A stretch of 64,000 nucleotides of DNA. It comes from Tuctoria greenei. Its lineage: Eukaryota > Streptophyta > Magnoliopsida > Poales > Poaceae. This document shows positions 31,325-42,628 of this stretch, in pieces. Both the position numbers and the translations under genes were made by a program. The notes under the pieces were generated by a model. It saw only the letters and a list, made by a program, of their open reading frames with translations, did not search any database and was not told the DNA's origin. Numbering within the stretch: the first letter of the stretch is position 1; each line of letters begins with the position of its first letter. Location: the NCBI GenBank assembly GCA_036927565.1, contig JAYESD010000003.1, positions 187,631,499 through 187,695,498 of the forward strand, given 5' to 3'.

Positions 31325-33112
31325 TGTGAGACCTATGTGTGCTGAATACATTGGCTATTACGATAAAAGTTTTGAATATTGCCATAACACCCTTATCAAC
31401 GAGATCCGACGATAGCTTTGACATATTTTTGGTAGCTCCAACAAGGTCCGACAATAGGTCAGACATGTTTTGGGTAGCTCTGGCAAGGCCGACATGTTTT
31501 GGGTAGCTCCGGCAAGATCCGATGATAGGTCCGACATGTTTTGGGTAGGTCCGGTGAAAGGTCCAGCATGGTTTGGCTAGGTCTGATGTGAGGGCCGACA
31601 AACCTGGCTAGGTCCAGCGCAAGATCCGGTTAGCTTTGGCTAGGTCCAGCGCAAGGTCCGATTAGTTTTCGCAAGGTCTTGTTAGCTTTGGCTAGGTCTG
31701 GTTAGCTTTGGCAAGATTCAATACAAGATCGCAGTGGTTCTTCTTTTTAACTTGCAATGTTTCAAACTTATTTTTTGCCTTATGGGAAGTTTTCTTAGTA
31801 TTCTTTTACTAAGTTTTTGAAGTGTTATGCCTGTTTATGGTGGTTAATGTTTTGATGTGATTTGCAACATGCTTATGTGAGGTGCTCACGTAAGGTGTTG
31901 TCGTTTTTGAACTAATGAGAGTCAAGTCGAGGACTTGTGCTCGAAAGAATTGGTTATTTCTTCATGTGCATGTTTTTCTTGAGATCAAGACATGGCTGGT
32001 GACCAGATCCATTGAACTAGTCTTAAGGAGAACATGAGGTTCAACAACCAAGTTCGGGAGGAATTGTGGTTGAGTTGATCGAGAGGTCACACAACATGTT
32101 TGGGTCAAGAACAATGCATATGAAGGAATCATGGATGTTGTTGGATGGTGTTTGCATGTGTGCAAGGAGTGCACAGATGTAGAAACATGATTCCAAGGCG
32201 CGATGAAGAGAAGTGAACGTAAAGAATTGGTCAGAAAGGTCTTACCGGCTGGACTATGTCTCAGGCTGCAGCTGAGGTGGTTATAGTTTGTTTATAGAAA
32301 GTTTCAAGTTTGTTTTGGTTTGATTTCTTGTGGCTCATGAAGTTGAGTTGTATTAGAAATGTGGGATACATTCCTAAGATATTTGGAAGTCTTAATATTG
32401 CTTCTATCTGCATATAGAAGAGTCTTGAGCAGTTATGGAAAGTTTCGGTTGAAACTGAGTAGGATTAGAGTCCTAGTAAGGATTGGGTTGACCTTAGAGC
32501 TGGTTAAATAAGCAAGGGAGGCCAGAGCTTGTGATAAGACGACTTTGGGCTGTTCCTCTTGTGTTTTGATCAATAAAATTTGTAGTTTAGAGGAGCTTTT
32601 GTGCCTTGTTCGTCTGACTTGTTTCAAACAAGTTTTTTCTCGTCGAGTTTCTGCACAGCACTATGTTGCATTGGTGCTTTTATAATAACACGAGTTTTAC
32701 AGATCCAATTGAATTGATTCTTTTTATATTGTCTTCACAACTTGATTATCTATCATATGTGAAAATTTAACAGTCATTGAATTTGCGGTTTCTGATCTAC
32801 ACGAGTTTCTTTGCTGTGTTACAGATCTGGTTTTTACTCGGTAGAACATATTGACCTTGGTTTGATCTTTTGATCATAACTTGAGTTTTTCTCGACAGTT
32901 TCTCTTGATTCTTATTGTCGTGTCTTCGTTACTTGACTCTCTATAATATCTACCACTTTTGTCACGTTTGAACACGTTTAGATCAGTTGCACACACGGTT
33001 TCTTAACAGATTGATTTTCTGCCGAGGGGTTTTTGTTGCTTCTGCTGAAAATGTTTAAAAATCTACCATTCACCCCCCTCTAGTAGTTTTTCACGTGCTC
33101 TTTGATCCTACA
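31325..33112 (+). repeat. Copia-like solo LTR inside the Athila solo LTR
   Basis: About 1.79 kb absent from the two sibling Athila LTRs. It begins TGTGAGACC and ends CACGTGCTCTTTGATCCTACA, preceded by CACCCCCCTCTAG, the typical end of many copia LTRs. A polyadenylation-like AATAAAAT lies near 32571. No coding region or primer site is present, so it is a solo LTR. The flanks do not give a clean duplication (the only candidate is tatta/catta), so the ends are uncertain by a few bases. Confidence 0.68.
31390..31730 (+). repeat. Degenerate short tandem repeats in the copia-like solo LTR
   Basis: Units built from GGTCCGACATG, TTTTGGGTAGCTCCGGCAAG and GGCTAGGTCCAGCGCAAG variants recur about ten times with irregular 25-45 bp spacing. 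They occupy the U3 part of this LTR, like the palindromes of the Sirevirus LTRs, but the motif is different and not palindromic. Confidence 0.7.
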
Positions 33113-33755
33113 CATTAAAATCATAATAACACCTACACTATCACGTACATGGACTCCATAATCAAACAAGAAATGATTTGCCCAAGTATATAAATAAAGA
33201 GATATTAATAATAATATTATTAATATGCATAAAGTCACAAAAAGGAAAGAAACATACATGAGCCATACCTTTCCCAATTTGGACCTGGGACTAGAGGCTA
33301 CTCTCTACAGCCTAACCTCCACTAAGGACTAAGAGAAATAGTGTATACAATGGAGTGAATGCTCAAGTGGTGCGTGTTGAAGCGAGGAGTCCTATTTATA
33401 CTAGTGTTGAGGTTGATTTCCGCCATCTTTAGCATGCAAATCAATCACCACTGACTTCAAGGCATCACAAGGAGTTGAAACGTGAAATTTGACCGCATTT
33501 GATGCCAGGACCAGGTCAACCAAACCCATGGTTCAGCCAATGGTTCGGCCAACTTGTGATTTCCACCGTTCGCGGTGTGCTTTCTCCAGGTGGCTGGTAG
33601 GTTGGCCCCCTAACCACTTTTGGGTGCTACGCCATTGGATTCCCTCGGATACTACTGCAAGTGGGCCATTTGATCCGTGTGCCACCACATGTTGGCATTT
33701 GATTGGCTGGGAAAGTATTTTTCTGTATCCCTCCCTTATATTCACCTCAATTCCA

Positions 33756-36700
33756 TGTGAGGATCCCAATCCCAACATGCTAGGAATCGCATCTGGTGGT
33801 GTCGTATGATGCAACACCCAACAACACAACACATAGAACACACATTTAAAATACATTGGGCCTTTATTCCATAGTATTGTTCAGTTTACAAACTAATGTA
33901 CATCAGTACAAGTAGCATAAAGATAAGCTACAACTCATGCCCTATAGCCTATACTAAGCAAGAGTGAAGTCATCCGGCTCTCGGAAGCTTCACAGTATCA
34001 ACACCAAGATTTCACGACGGCGTGTAGGGTTTCCAGTGAGCTTCGCACTCCTCATCGGTTGCTTCCTCACTAGGATCGCCCTCATCCATAACGTTGTCGC
34101 TTGCAATGTAATCTGCAAAATAGTGGATCAACAAACCATGAGCTTACGCTCAGCAAGACTTAACCACCTCACTACTGATACATGCAGGGGTTTACTGTTA
34201 ATATTAAAGCTATTCATAGCACTAATATAGTAGTGGATCCTTATAATCACTTTTAAGCATCAAGTTAAGATTAGAATAATAACTTTAGTTCGCTTCTCAA
34301 CTAGTTCACCCAAGTTTCTTATCCAGCCAGCAAGTTCTATTTGTTACTACGTCACAATGTAGTGAACAAGCATGCTCTCTTTCACGAGCGACGGCGATTC
34401 GAATAATGGAATTCCCGACTTGCATGTCACATACACCCGTCCAGAGAAGGCTTATGGTCCTCCTCCATAACGCCATAAGTGACAACCTTTCACAAGACAC
34501 TCGAACATTGAGCCGGTCCTCCATCCCGAAAGCAAGTCCCACATACGGTCTCTACCGCAGTGGCCTCTACTCTCTTCATGATGTGCGTGGTGTTTAGGAC
34601 AGTGGGGTATACCTCAACATCCAAGTTATCAAGTTACATCGGTTTACTGGGTCCACTAAAGCCAATATGCATCCGGTACAAGTTCAAACTTGTCCAGTGG
34701 TGTTGCACACGATACGGTCCTCAATCGATAGAGACAGGACTATGCACGCAAATCTCCAATCTGCTGCTTCGTAACTTCCTGCCAGTCTCAATTAACTATT
34801 AAGTGAATCATTGTCTATCATCCATTTTGATTCCACTTCTACCGGTGCACGAGCAGGAAAATGACATAGTCCAGTTATACCAGCAAACCCATATCAGTAA
34901 TATCAGCATAGCATTACTAAGCATCATATTAGCATTATATTAACCATAGACTCCAGGGATTTCTTGTCATGCAAGTAGAGTGACAATAAAACCAAGACGT
35001 AATGCACATATCAACTAGACATATAGTAATCATTGTACAGAAAAGCTTATTAACTTAAATGCAAATCGGGGCTTGTCTCGGTGTTGATCAAAACGGTAAT
35101 CAAACTCCAGTGGAAAATAGTTAGTGGGCTCCGGCTGCTCCTCGTGAATCCCTTCTATTCGACATGAAGATAATAATCCAATTAGTGAAGTATACACTAC
35201 ATGGATGAATGAACATTAGTAAGAAATGCTTAACCTCTTGATTAGCAATGTTCTTGGAAGTTTTTGTAGAGGTTGGAACAGTTCAGAGAGGATTTAGGAG
35301 AAAATGACGCAGCTGAACTCATAAAAAGATAGGTGATAAGAAAGTGATGAGGATCTTTAAAAAGAATTTCATCCCAGAAAATGATCAAGGTTGATAAGGT
35401 GAAATAAGATGACAAACAGGTAGAGAATATCATGGAGGGGCTTGAAAAACTTGTTTCACAATTTTCTGATCAATCTACAGCTCACAATTAAATTTTGAAA
35501 TTTAATCAATTTGGGTATTTTCCTCTGGTATTTTCTTCCATTTTCAGCACAGCTGAGACAACCTCTTTGATTTAGATCAAGCGAATCAAGTTGATTTTTC
35601 GGGTGATACATAGTGACATGAATTATTTTTTGGTAAAACTTGAGAATATTTCATGGTCTAGGTTTCCCAAAATAAATGTACAAATTTTTTGAAGAAAATA
35701 ATTATATAAGATGATCTGCTGAGTTTCATACTATGAACCTTAACTTTCTGAAAAGTACTCACTGAGAGGATTCTAGTGCAATTGGTTTGGGAAATTTTGA
35801 AGATGTCCACAGGGAGATATAGAATTTCAAATATTGAAGGTTTTTCTGAAATTTTATTCTAAAGGAAAATGGTCTAGGGACTGACATTGGGGCCCCACTC
35901 GAATTTGAATCCCACCCGAAAATGCCCAAACGGCTGACAAAGGGGGCCCACTGGGCTTTAAACCCACTCAGCCGCAAGTGCTACACGTGAGCCCCAACAG
36001 TGCAGCATGTGGCCACATTAGATCCACCTTACACATAGGATTCCATCATCTTCCACCTCCAGCCAGGCAGAGGAGGGCTGACGGCTAGGGCAGCGGCTGG
36101 CTTTCCCCCTGCCGGAGTGGCTTCTCCGGCCAAGGGATAAAGGGGGAAATGCTCCTAGGAGCATGGCCCACACGAAGGACAAGAAGCTAGGGCACGACAT
36201 TGCCGGAATCAAGAGATGCAATGGTGAGATGCGGCGGCACAAATGGCGGCATGGGCGGACCCAAAGGGTATGCCGGGTGGGCACTGGCATACCCTGGGCC
36301 CCAGACACATCTATCCATGTTACTGGGTCACACAAGTATTGCTACTGGGTTAGCAAGTATTGGTGAAGTCTATAGGCCAGAGAAAAAAGTCTAATCACTG
36401 GTTTGAGGTTTGGAGCGGACGTCAAACCGGAGCTCAAAGGCAGCGACGGTACAGCTAACGCTTGCGGCCGCTATACAAATACTGTCGTTGGACGAGGTCA
36501 GCCGATTTATAAACACAAAGTCATAAGAAAATGATGATATTGTTGAAAGAATAATTTCCACAATTGTTTTAGTAAAATAAAGTTAAGAAATAAGATGGAT
36601 GATAGTATTCAGATAAATGTATGATCAATTCATTGAGCGGAATAATATTTCTTCAAGTAGATGACGACAATATAATCCATAAATTCATATCATTTAGAAA

Positions 36701-38274
36701 GCAAAAGCTAAAAATCAGATAAATAGTATTGTAAATCTATGTGTCGTCGTTTGGAAAACCGACCAGTACCGATTGTGTCGTGCGTCTTCCTTAATGTGGT
36801 CTAGCTACTGAAACATGAAGTTTATACTGGTTCAGGCATCAAGCTCTACGTTCAGTTCAGTGTTCTTCTCTCCTTGTTCATAGTGGGAAGTTGTTTTATA
36901 AGAGAGCGATGTCGCGGTGCTAGATGAGACGAAATTATATTATAAAATTTGAATTTCACAAAATTGATATATAGTTTTATTTAATTGCATTTTTTTTGTG
37001 GCATACCCACCGAAGAATCCTAGGTCTGCCACTGAATGGTGGCTCGATGGATGATCACGAAACCCTAATCCAAAGCATCGAGTTGCCAAGGGCTATCAGT
37101 GGAGCATGGGGCACAAGAAATCAGCACATAATTGGGTTGACATCTACAGAAAAAATGAAGCACACCAGTGAGCTAGGGTTTGAAGCCGGTGGCCATGAAA
37201 TTCGCCCTAAAAGCCCAACCCGACCACGTCAGTCCTTGTTTATTGCCTCAATGGATGCGTACGAGGTAGGGATTCCTAATGTACCATTGAACCAAAGCAA
37301 GAAAGAACCTAGAAACCGAATGTCCCATCTCTTCCTCACCATTGTTCATCCCAACCGGACAACTCCGACGGCGCACGGCCAAACCAGGGTGAAACACGAT
37401 GGAACAAGTAGTCACATGTGATCAGTAAGTGATGGCGGACCTCGTGGTGTGATCAACGATGAAGGAGAGAGATCAAGTTGTCAGGAACACGAGGTTGTCC
37501 ACGGCGGCTCCATAGGTGGTCGATAGCGTTCCTAAAAAATGGCGCCGAATGAGCCAACTGTTCGATGAACTCGATGGTGCAATAGATAGAGGACGAGCTT
37601 GGGACGATGTTTGCTGTTTGTGGCTCGACGAAAAAATGAAGCAAACAGCGGCAGTGGAGAAGAACAGAGGGTGGCGAGCTTGGCGACGGCTGAGTCGAAA
37701 AGAAATAATGTTTTTGAGTTTCACTGTGAGTAGATAGAGGAAGGGTAGAACGATTGAGTCGACTTCAATGCATTGCTTGTTGAGATGGTCGGCTCCAAGG
37801 CGGTAACAGCCGCACAAAGTCGGCCATGCGCCCGTGGCGCAACCAGAATGGTGAGGGATTCACCTGTTTACCTTCTGTGGGTCCCCTGACAGGTGGGGCC
37901 CACTGGTCATACCCCTTCCCTCACAAAAACTTGCGACATCAATTTGAAAATGAAAAATAGTTCCAAAAATCCTCAAACTTGTAGTCCCCCTAATTTGGAC
38001 ATGAGGAATCCAATGGTGAAATCAGAATTCATGTTTGAGCGCTGTAAAATATTGGAATTCAGAACAGTAGCACATTTTAATTTGTTTTGCATCACCCAAA
38101 GTTGAATTTTGAATCTATATTTCATGTCCCTGATTTACAATATGTTTTCACTGATCTTGGCACAATATTTTATCCTTGATTAATAATTGCCCTTATGTGA
38201 AGTTCGAACATCTTGCCTCATGTGATTTTGAAAGGTAGGGTCAAAATTGAAAACCCGAAAAGTGGGTTTTCACA
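33756..38274 (-). repeat. Long solo LTR (4.5 kb) on the minus strand, with a hAT-like insert
   Basis: This segment is absent from the sibling Athila LTRs. On the minus strand it begins TGTGAAAACCCACTTTTCGGG and ends GGGATTGGGATCCTCACA. Near its end TGTTGGGTGTTGCATC matches the + strand copy at 52142-56318 (TGTTGGGTGTCGCATC near 56237), and the two share further blocks, for example around the sequence read near 34400-34740. No gag, pol or primer site is found, so both copies look like solo LTRs of one long-LTR gypsy family (possibly del/Tekay-like). The flanks ttcca and ttatg do not form a clear duplication. Confidence 0.72.
36242..37042 (+). mobile_element. hAT-like non-autonomous DNA transposon with 8-bp duplication
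   Basis: The element body is 36250-37034 (785 bp). The left end CATGGGCGGACCCAAAGGG and the right end CCTAGGTCTGCCACTG are imperfect inverted repeats of the CAGTGGCGGACCTAGG type; GGGTATGCC/GGCATACCC follows inside each. It is flanked by aatggcgg (36242-36249) and aatggtgg (37035-37042), an 8-bp duplication with one mismatch, the size made by hAT transposases. No transposase frame is present, so it would need one in trans. Superfamily is assigned from duplication length and ends only. Confidence 0.7.
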
Positions 38275-38416
38275 TTATGTATAAAATTCCTGCATGCACC
38301 ATTTTCTCCAAGTACAAGTGGAAATACATTATTTCTAAAGGACATGCGTACAAGTTAGTCCTCCATTATTTTGAGTTATATTGACGGTCTAATGTGGCAC
38401 TTAACGACCGTCAATA

Positions 38417-38421
38417 GTAGG
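38417..38421. repeat. Right target-site duplication of Athila-type solo LTR (gtagg)
   Basis: Identical to 30569-30573. Confidence 0.88.
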
Positions 38422-39700
38422 TTCCAACCTTTGTCCGATACCTGCTGGCATCACCCCCTCACCCCTGATTGATGGTTCGTCTCTTTTGTTTGTTGATGTC
38501 ATCCTAGCGCGTTGCTAGAGAGATGAAGGTCTCTTGGGATGTCCGGTATCATTCGGGACCGGCGGGAGCATGCCCAGGCTAAAGCTGCCGGGCGAAGCCC
38601 CGTGCCTAGACCGCAAGAAAATCTGTCAGCGTCCCGATCAGCTTGCCCGTGACCAAACCCCGTGTTTTATCCCAAAAATGCTTTTGGATCGCAATAATAA
38701 ACTAGGTTGTAGAGGGGTTAGTACTTGCCTTAGCTTTTCTAGTGCCCTAAGAGGGACGCAGCGCTGACTTACGGTGTTCACGAACTTGTGTCTGTTGCTT
38801 GTGGTAATGTGGTGGCGTAGATCGAGAGAGGTGTCGCCCATGTTCTTGAACCCTTTTTTTGAAGACTCTCGGCTGTGTCCTGCCAGTGCAGTTCTGGCGA
38901 GGCGTCACCCAAGTTCTTGAACCCTTTTTTGAAGACTCCCGATCATGTCCTTGTGGGCACAGTTTGGGCAAGGCATTGCCCTAGTTCTTGAACCCTTTTC
39001 TGAAGACCCCCGATCGTGTCCACGCTGGCGCAGATTGGGCAAGGCGTTGCCCAAGTTCTTGAACCCTTTTTTGAAGACTCTCAGTCATGTTCCTGTTGGC
39101 ACAGTTCGGGCGAGGCGTCTCCCACGTTCTAGATCCCTTTTTTGGAGACTCCCTATCGTGTCCCCACCGCCGCAGTTCGGGCGAGGCGTCGCCCAAGTTA
39201 TTGAACCTTTTTTTGAAGACGTCCAATCATATCCTCACATGTGCAGTTCCCGGGTCCCCCGTCACCGTCTCCAAGTCCCCCGTCACCATTCCCGAGCTTG
39301 GCGTGCTGGACTGGGATTGCGTGATGGGTGCCTTTTGTCCTCGTGGTGCTCGATGGCGACAACATAGGCCCGATCGTCCATTCGGGGGCGATGTTTGTTG
39401 TTACTAGTTTTCTTCTCGACCTGTCGGTGTTTCGAAAAGTGACTAGTAAATTTTTATTGAATCACATTCGTCTTCGTATGGCTAGCTGCAAAGATAAGAG
39501 ATTTAATCCTAGTTCAGGCAAAAAATGCCCTATGTCCGGAGGGAGTCTATTCATGATCTTTGTTAGCTCAAAAGGTCAAAGAATATATTACAAGCGAGCC
39601 TTACTCGAGTATATGAACTCTAAGAAAGTAAGAACTTCTATGAAAGTAATGCGTAAGCAAAAATGCACACGAGAATATGGAAAGTAAGGCATGAACGCAA
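38422..39700. other. Internal remnant of Tat-like copy X, with a tandem array
   Basis: Continuation of copy X to the right of the solo LTR. It is dominated by the 71-bp tandem array described separately. No coding region is recognisable; the short frames here arise from the array or from G/C-rich sequence. Confidence 0.4.
38815..39245. repeat. 71-bp tandem array
   Basis: The block TTCTTGAACCCTTTTTTGAA recurs at 38843, 38914, 38985, 39056, 39127 and 39198, exactly 71 bp apart. Each unit also contains GAAGACTCCCGATC-like, GTGTCC, GCAGTTCGGGCGAGGCGTCGCCC-like parts. It has six units with substitutions but no net length change. 71 is not divisible by three, so it is non-coding. The GGCGAGGCGTCGCC part can form a short hairpin. 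Confidence 0.9.
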
Positions 39701-41045
39701 GTGCAACAAAGGAAAAGGACGCAAGTGCGTCAAAGGAAAAGTGTGTAAGGAAATGCATAAGGTAAAATGAGTATAGTAACCACAAATACAAAGTGGATCT
39801 GCCCACCTCTTGGAAAGCCTTAGTTGTCATTTTTTATGGGGGAAAGACAATCCTATCTGACCGAAGTTCCTCATAGTGGGGCCAGACTTATAGTGTTCAT
39901 CTTATGCATCCGGTCTTTCTGTGGTGCGGAAGCTTTAGTCCTAGTTTCTTCTTGGTGTGCAAGGCACCGTCTTGCAGGTAAAATTACTATTCGTCTGATG
40001 ATGGATGGGACAGATGGCAGGCTTCTCCTGCAACGGGTCACGTCGTGGGTTCATCCCCTACTGATGATACTACATCCATCGTCCTTTATAAATGCCCCCA
40101 ACTACCCGCCTCTTTTGGGCTCGAGCCCGGGATGAATCGTCCGCCCAACCTTGGCCTGACGGGCCTTTGGTGGCGGGCCCCTACTTGAGCGAAGGGTAGC
40201 TTCAGTTTGTAACCGTGTAGTGGTAACGTACTGCCAGGTCCCGTATGTTTGGTACACTGGGTACAGAACTCAGTCGGTAGCCCCTGAGCCTTTGGCGGAG
40301 TCGTTGTGGAGTTGGTCGTAGGTTGAACTTCCACTTGCGTCGGGGACCCTAAAAAACAAGAGTTCAATAAACGCGTTAGTATTGATTCTATTACATGCTT
40401 GTCCACTAGGACCCCGAACCAGTTCTGGCGGGGCGCAAGGGCTTTGTCATTGTTAGCCGAGATTGCGTGGCGGACCATAAACCTCTTACGAGGTCAGGTT
40501 GTTAGCCGCAAGTTTGTTTCCACCCTGCCGACGAGCCGTTCAATTTCTTAAAGGGGTGAGCAGACCAGGAAGCTCGGGGGAGGGTCTAAATCCAGCTCTC
40601 AGTGAGTTATATAATGGGTAATCCAGGTGAAACCCGGTCGAGCAAGTTCGCTGGGGCGACTGGAATGCATCCATCGCTATTCATTAGTGATGGCATTACG
40701 TCAGGACATGAATGCCCACATTTCATGAATCCACCTAGGGACATCTATGTAGTTCTCGGGTCGATCAAGGGACTAGAGTTGCTCAGAGCCAACCCATATC
40801 TTGGATACTAAGGAGCCGCGGAGCTAGGACCTGAACATGGATAGTCGGAGATGTTGGGGTGGGGGGGGGGGGGGGGGGGGAGGATGGAACAACACCCCGA
40901 TTACGCCCAACCATTGGCCACCTTAGTTGATCTATCCCTAATTATTGTTTATTCAGGGCAGCAACACTGTGACCTGTCAGATAGGTGGGCACCCTGAACT
41001 ATATGGGCCCCAAAAGTGAGCCAAAAAATTACCCATCTTACCTGA
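39701..41045 (-). repeat. Tat-like LTR fragment (copy Y), left part
   Basis: Homologous to 27633-28310: a minus-strand TATA-like site (ATTTATAAAGG, about 40082-40092), then blocks matching in order (AATCCAGGTGAAACCCGGTCGAG, TAGTTCTCGGGTC, GGATAGTCGGAGATGTTGGGG). A run of 20 G (40861-40880) replaces GGGGG of copy X. It is cut at 41045 by the Athila-type element and resumes at 49437. The left limit is a guess. Confidence 0.5.
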
Positions 41046-42613
41046 TGTTGGTATTTTTTTAACACCACATATCATCTCTCGAAAGAGATGAGGCCCGCAA
41101 GTGCATGGAAGATACCATTGCAGCATTTCACCCATGAGTATTCCCAAGGGTATCGTATTTATCCCAAAGGAGGGCAATGGAGTAAAGTAAACACTATTCT
41201 TATGATCAAGCTATGGGATACTATTCAATTATCATCACAGGGGCAAGTTGATAATATGGGTAGTGTGACACACACCCAAGCAATCTATTCTAGAGGGTAG
41301 ATGGGTCCTAATATAGATTAAACTAAGAGTTGGCGAGTTGCTCCTACAATGCTTTCAATATACATAGCCTAGGTTAGATACCAACGAGCATGTCAATGCT
41401 GAATCCTTATGCTAAGTGATTCAACACATTGGGCACGGGCTTACCCCTAGCAATACTAGGGCGACATCCGCCAAGAGCCTGTGGCAAAGGCGAACGTGGA
41501 GGATTACAAAGAACAAATAGGACTATCACCATCTACTACCTACCTCTTCAATACGTGAGTCTACGCGACATCCAACGCTACTTAACTATTCTAGCACCAT
41601 GCTATCATATTAAGTAAATACCTTAGGAGCTGCAGCACAAGCAATCCTAAGGCAATGACTAACCTAAACATCGTTGAACCAATGTTGATACATATCATAA
41701 GTTATTCATATTAAAATGATCATATCATAACTACTTAGACTATAGTTGGGATTTATAGTGTTTATGATGATAGTATAATGACATTAAAGGATAGTGATAA
41801 AGATTATTCCTACCACATGCATGGAATCCACAATCAAACAAGAAACACTTCATCCAAGCATATGTATAAAGGAAGACTAAAGAAAATATCTTTATTATGC
41901 ATAAAGTCACAAATACAAGAAGGAATATATGAGCCGTACCTTTCCCAATTTGGAATTGGGAAGAGAGACCCCCCCCCCCCCCCCCCCTACTCCTTTCGCA
42001 ATTTGGACTTGGGACTAGACTCTCCTCTCTGCAGCCTAACTGCTCTAAGGACTCAGAAAAGTAGTGTATACAATAAAATGATGCTCAAGTGGTGTGTGTG
42101 AGAAGTGACGGAAGGGTTCCTATTTATATCTGGAGAAAGGTTGATTCCCACCACCAAAAGTGCGAATATTAGTCTTCATCGTGATCAGGGCACCACAGGG
42201 AGTCGACATGTGGAAGTTGACCGAGTTTGGCACCAAAATCACTTCGGCCGAACAGGGTGTTCGACCAAACTGGAATGTTGACCAATTTTAGTGTGTTTTC
42301 TCGGTGTGACTTCTAGTTGGGTCCCATTGACTGATATGAGTGATACACTGTTGGATGGCCTCAGATACTACTTTTTGTAGGCCATTTAATCCATGTGATG
42401 CCATGTGTTGGTGCTTGATTGGCTGGGATTATAATTTATATGAATGCCCCCCTCTTTTACCTTATTTCCTGCATGAAATGCCTGCATGCACTATTCTTCC
42501 AAGGACAAGTTGAAATAGATTAAGTAGAAAGGTGATGTGTGCAAGAAATGATTTTTCCTTCACATAATTGAGTTATATTGACGGGTGAAATTGGGATATA
42601 ACAACCGTCAACA
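41046..42613 (-). repeat. Athila-type element 3' LTR
   Basis: 1568 bp. On the minus strand it starts TGTTGACGGTTGTTATATCCC directly after the purine-rich AAGCTTGAGGGAGTT (plus-strand primer site) and ends ATACCAACA. It contains a C19 homopolymer on the + strand (41969-41987) that is absent from the sister LTR. Confidence 0.88.
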
Positions 42614-42628
42614 AACTCCCTCAAGCTT
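42614..42628 (-). promoter_or_regulatory. Polypurine tract of the Athila-type element
   Basis: Minus-strand AAGCTTGAGGGAGTT lies immediately upstream of the 3' LTR TG, the expected plus-strand primer position. Confidence 0.7.

Larger units (their letters stand above)
30574..38416 (-). repeat. Athila-type solo LTR, split by nested insertions
   Basis: The ends are homologous to the two LTRs of the Athila-type element (41046-42613 and 47719-49436). The left part begins TGTTCGTATTTCTTAGAACC, and the right end ACCGTCAATA corresponds to ACCGTCAACA. Subtracting the two inserted elements (31325-33112 and 33756-38274) leaves 1536 bp, matching the 1568- and ~1540-bp sibling LTRs. With one LTR, no internal region and a perfect 5-bp duplication it is a solo LTR, the product of LTR-LTR recombination. 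On the minus strand the LTR starts at 38416. Confidence 0.9.

Noticed and set aside
37453..37817. Minus-strand frames of 63-114 codons
   Set aside because: Inside the long LTR, overlapping in several frames and without similarity to any family I know.
38638..39407. Several overlapping frames of 70-140 codons on both strands
   Set aside because: Produced by the 71-bp array; they have repetitive content without reading-frame conservation.
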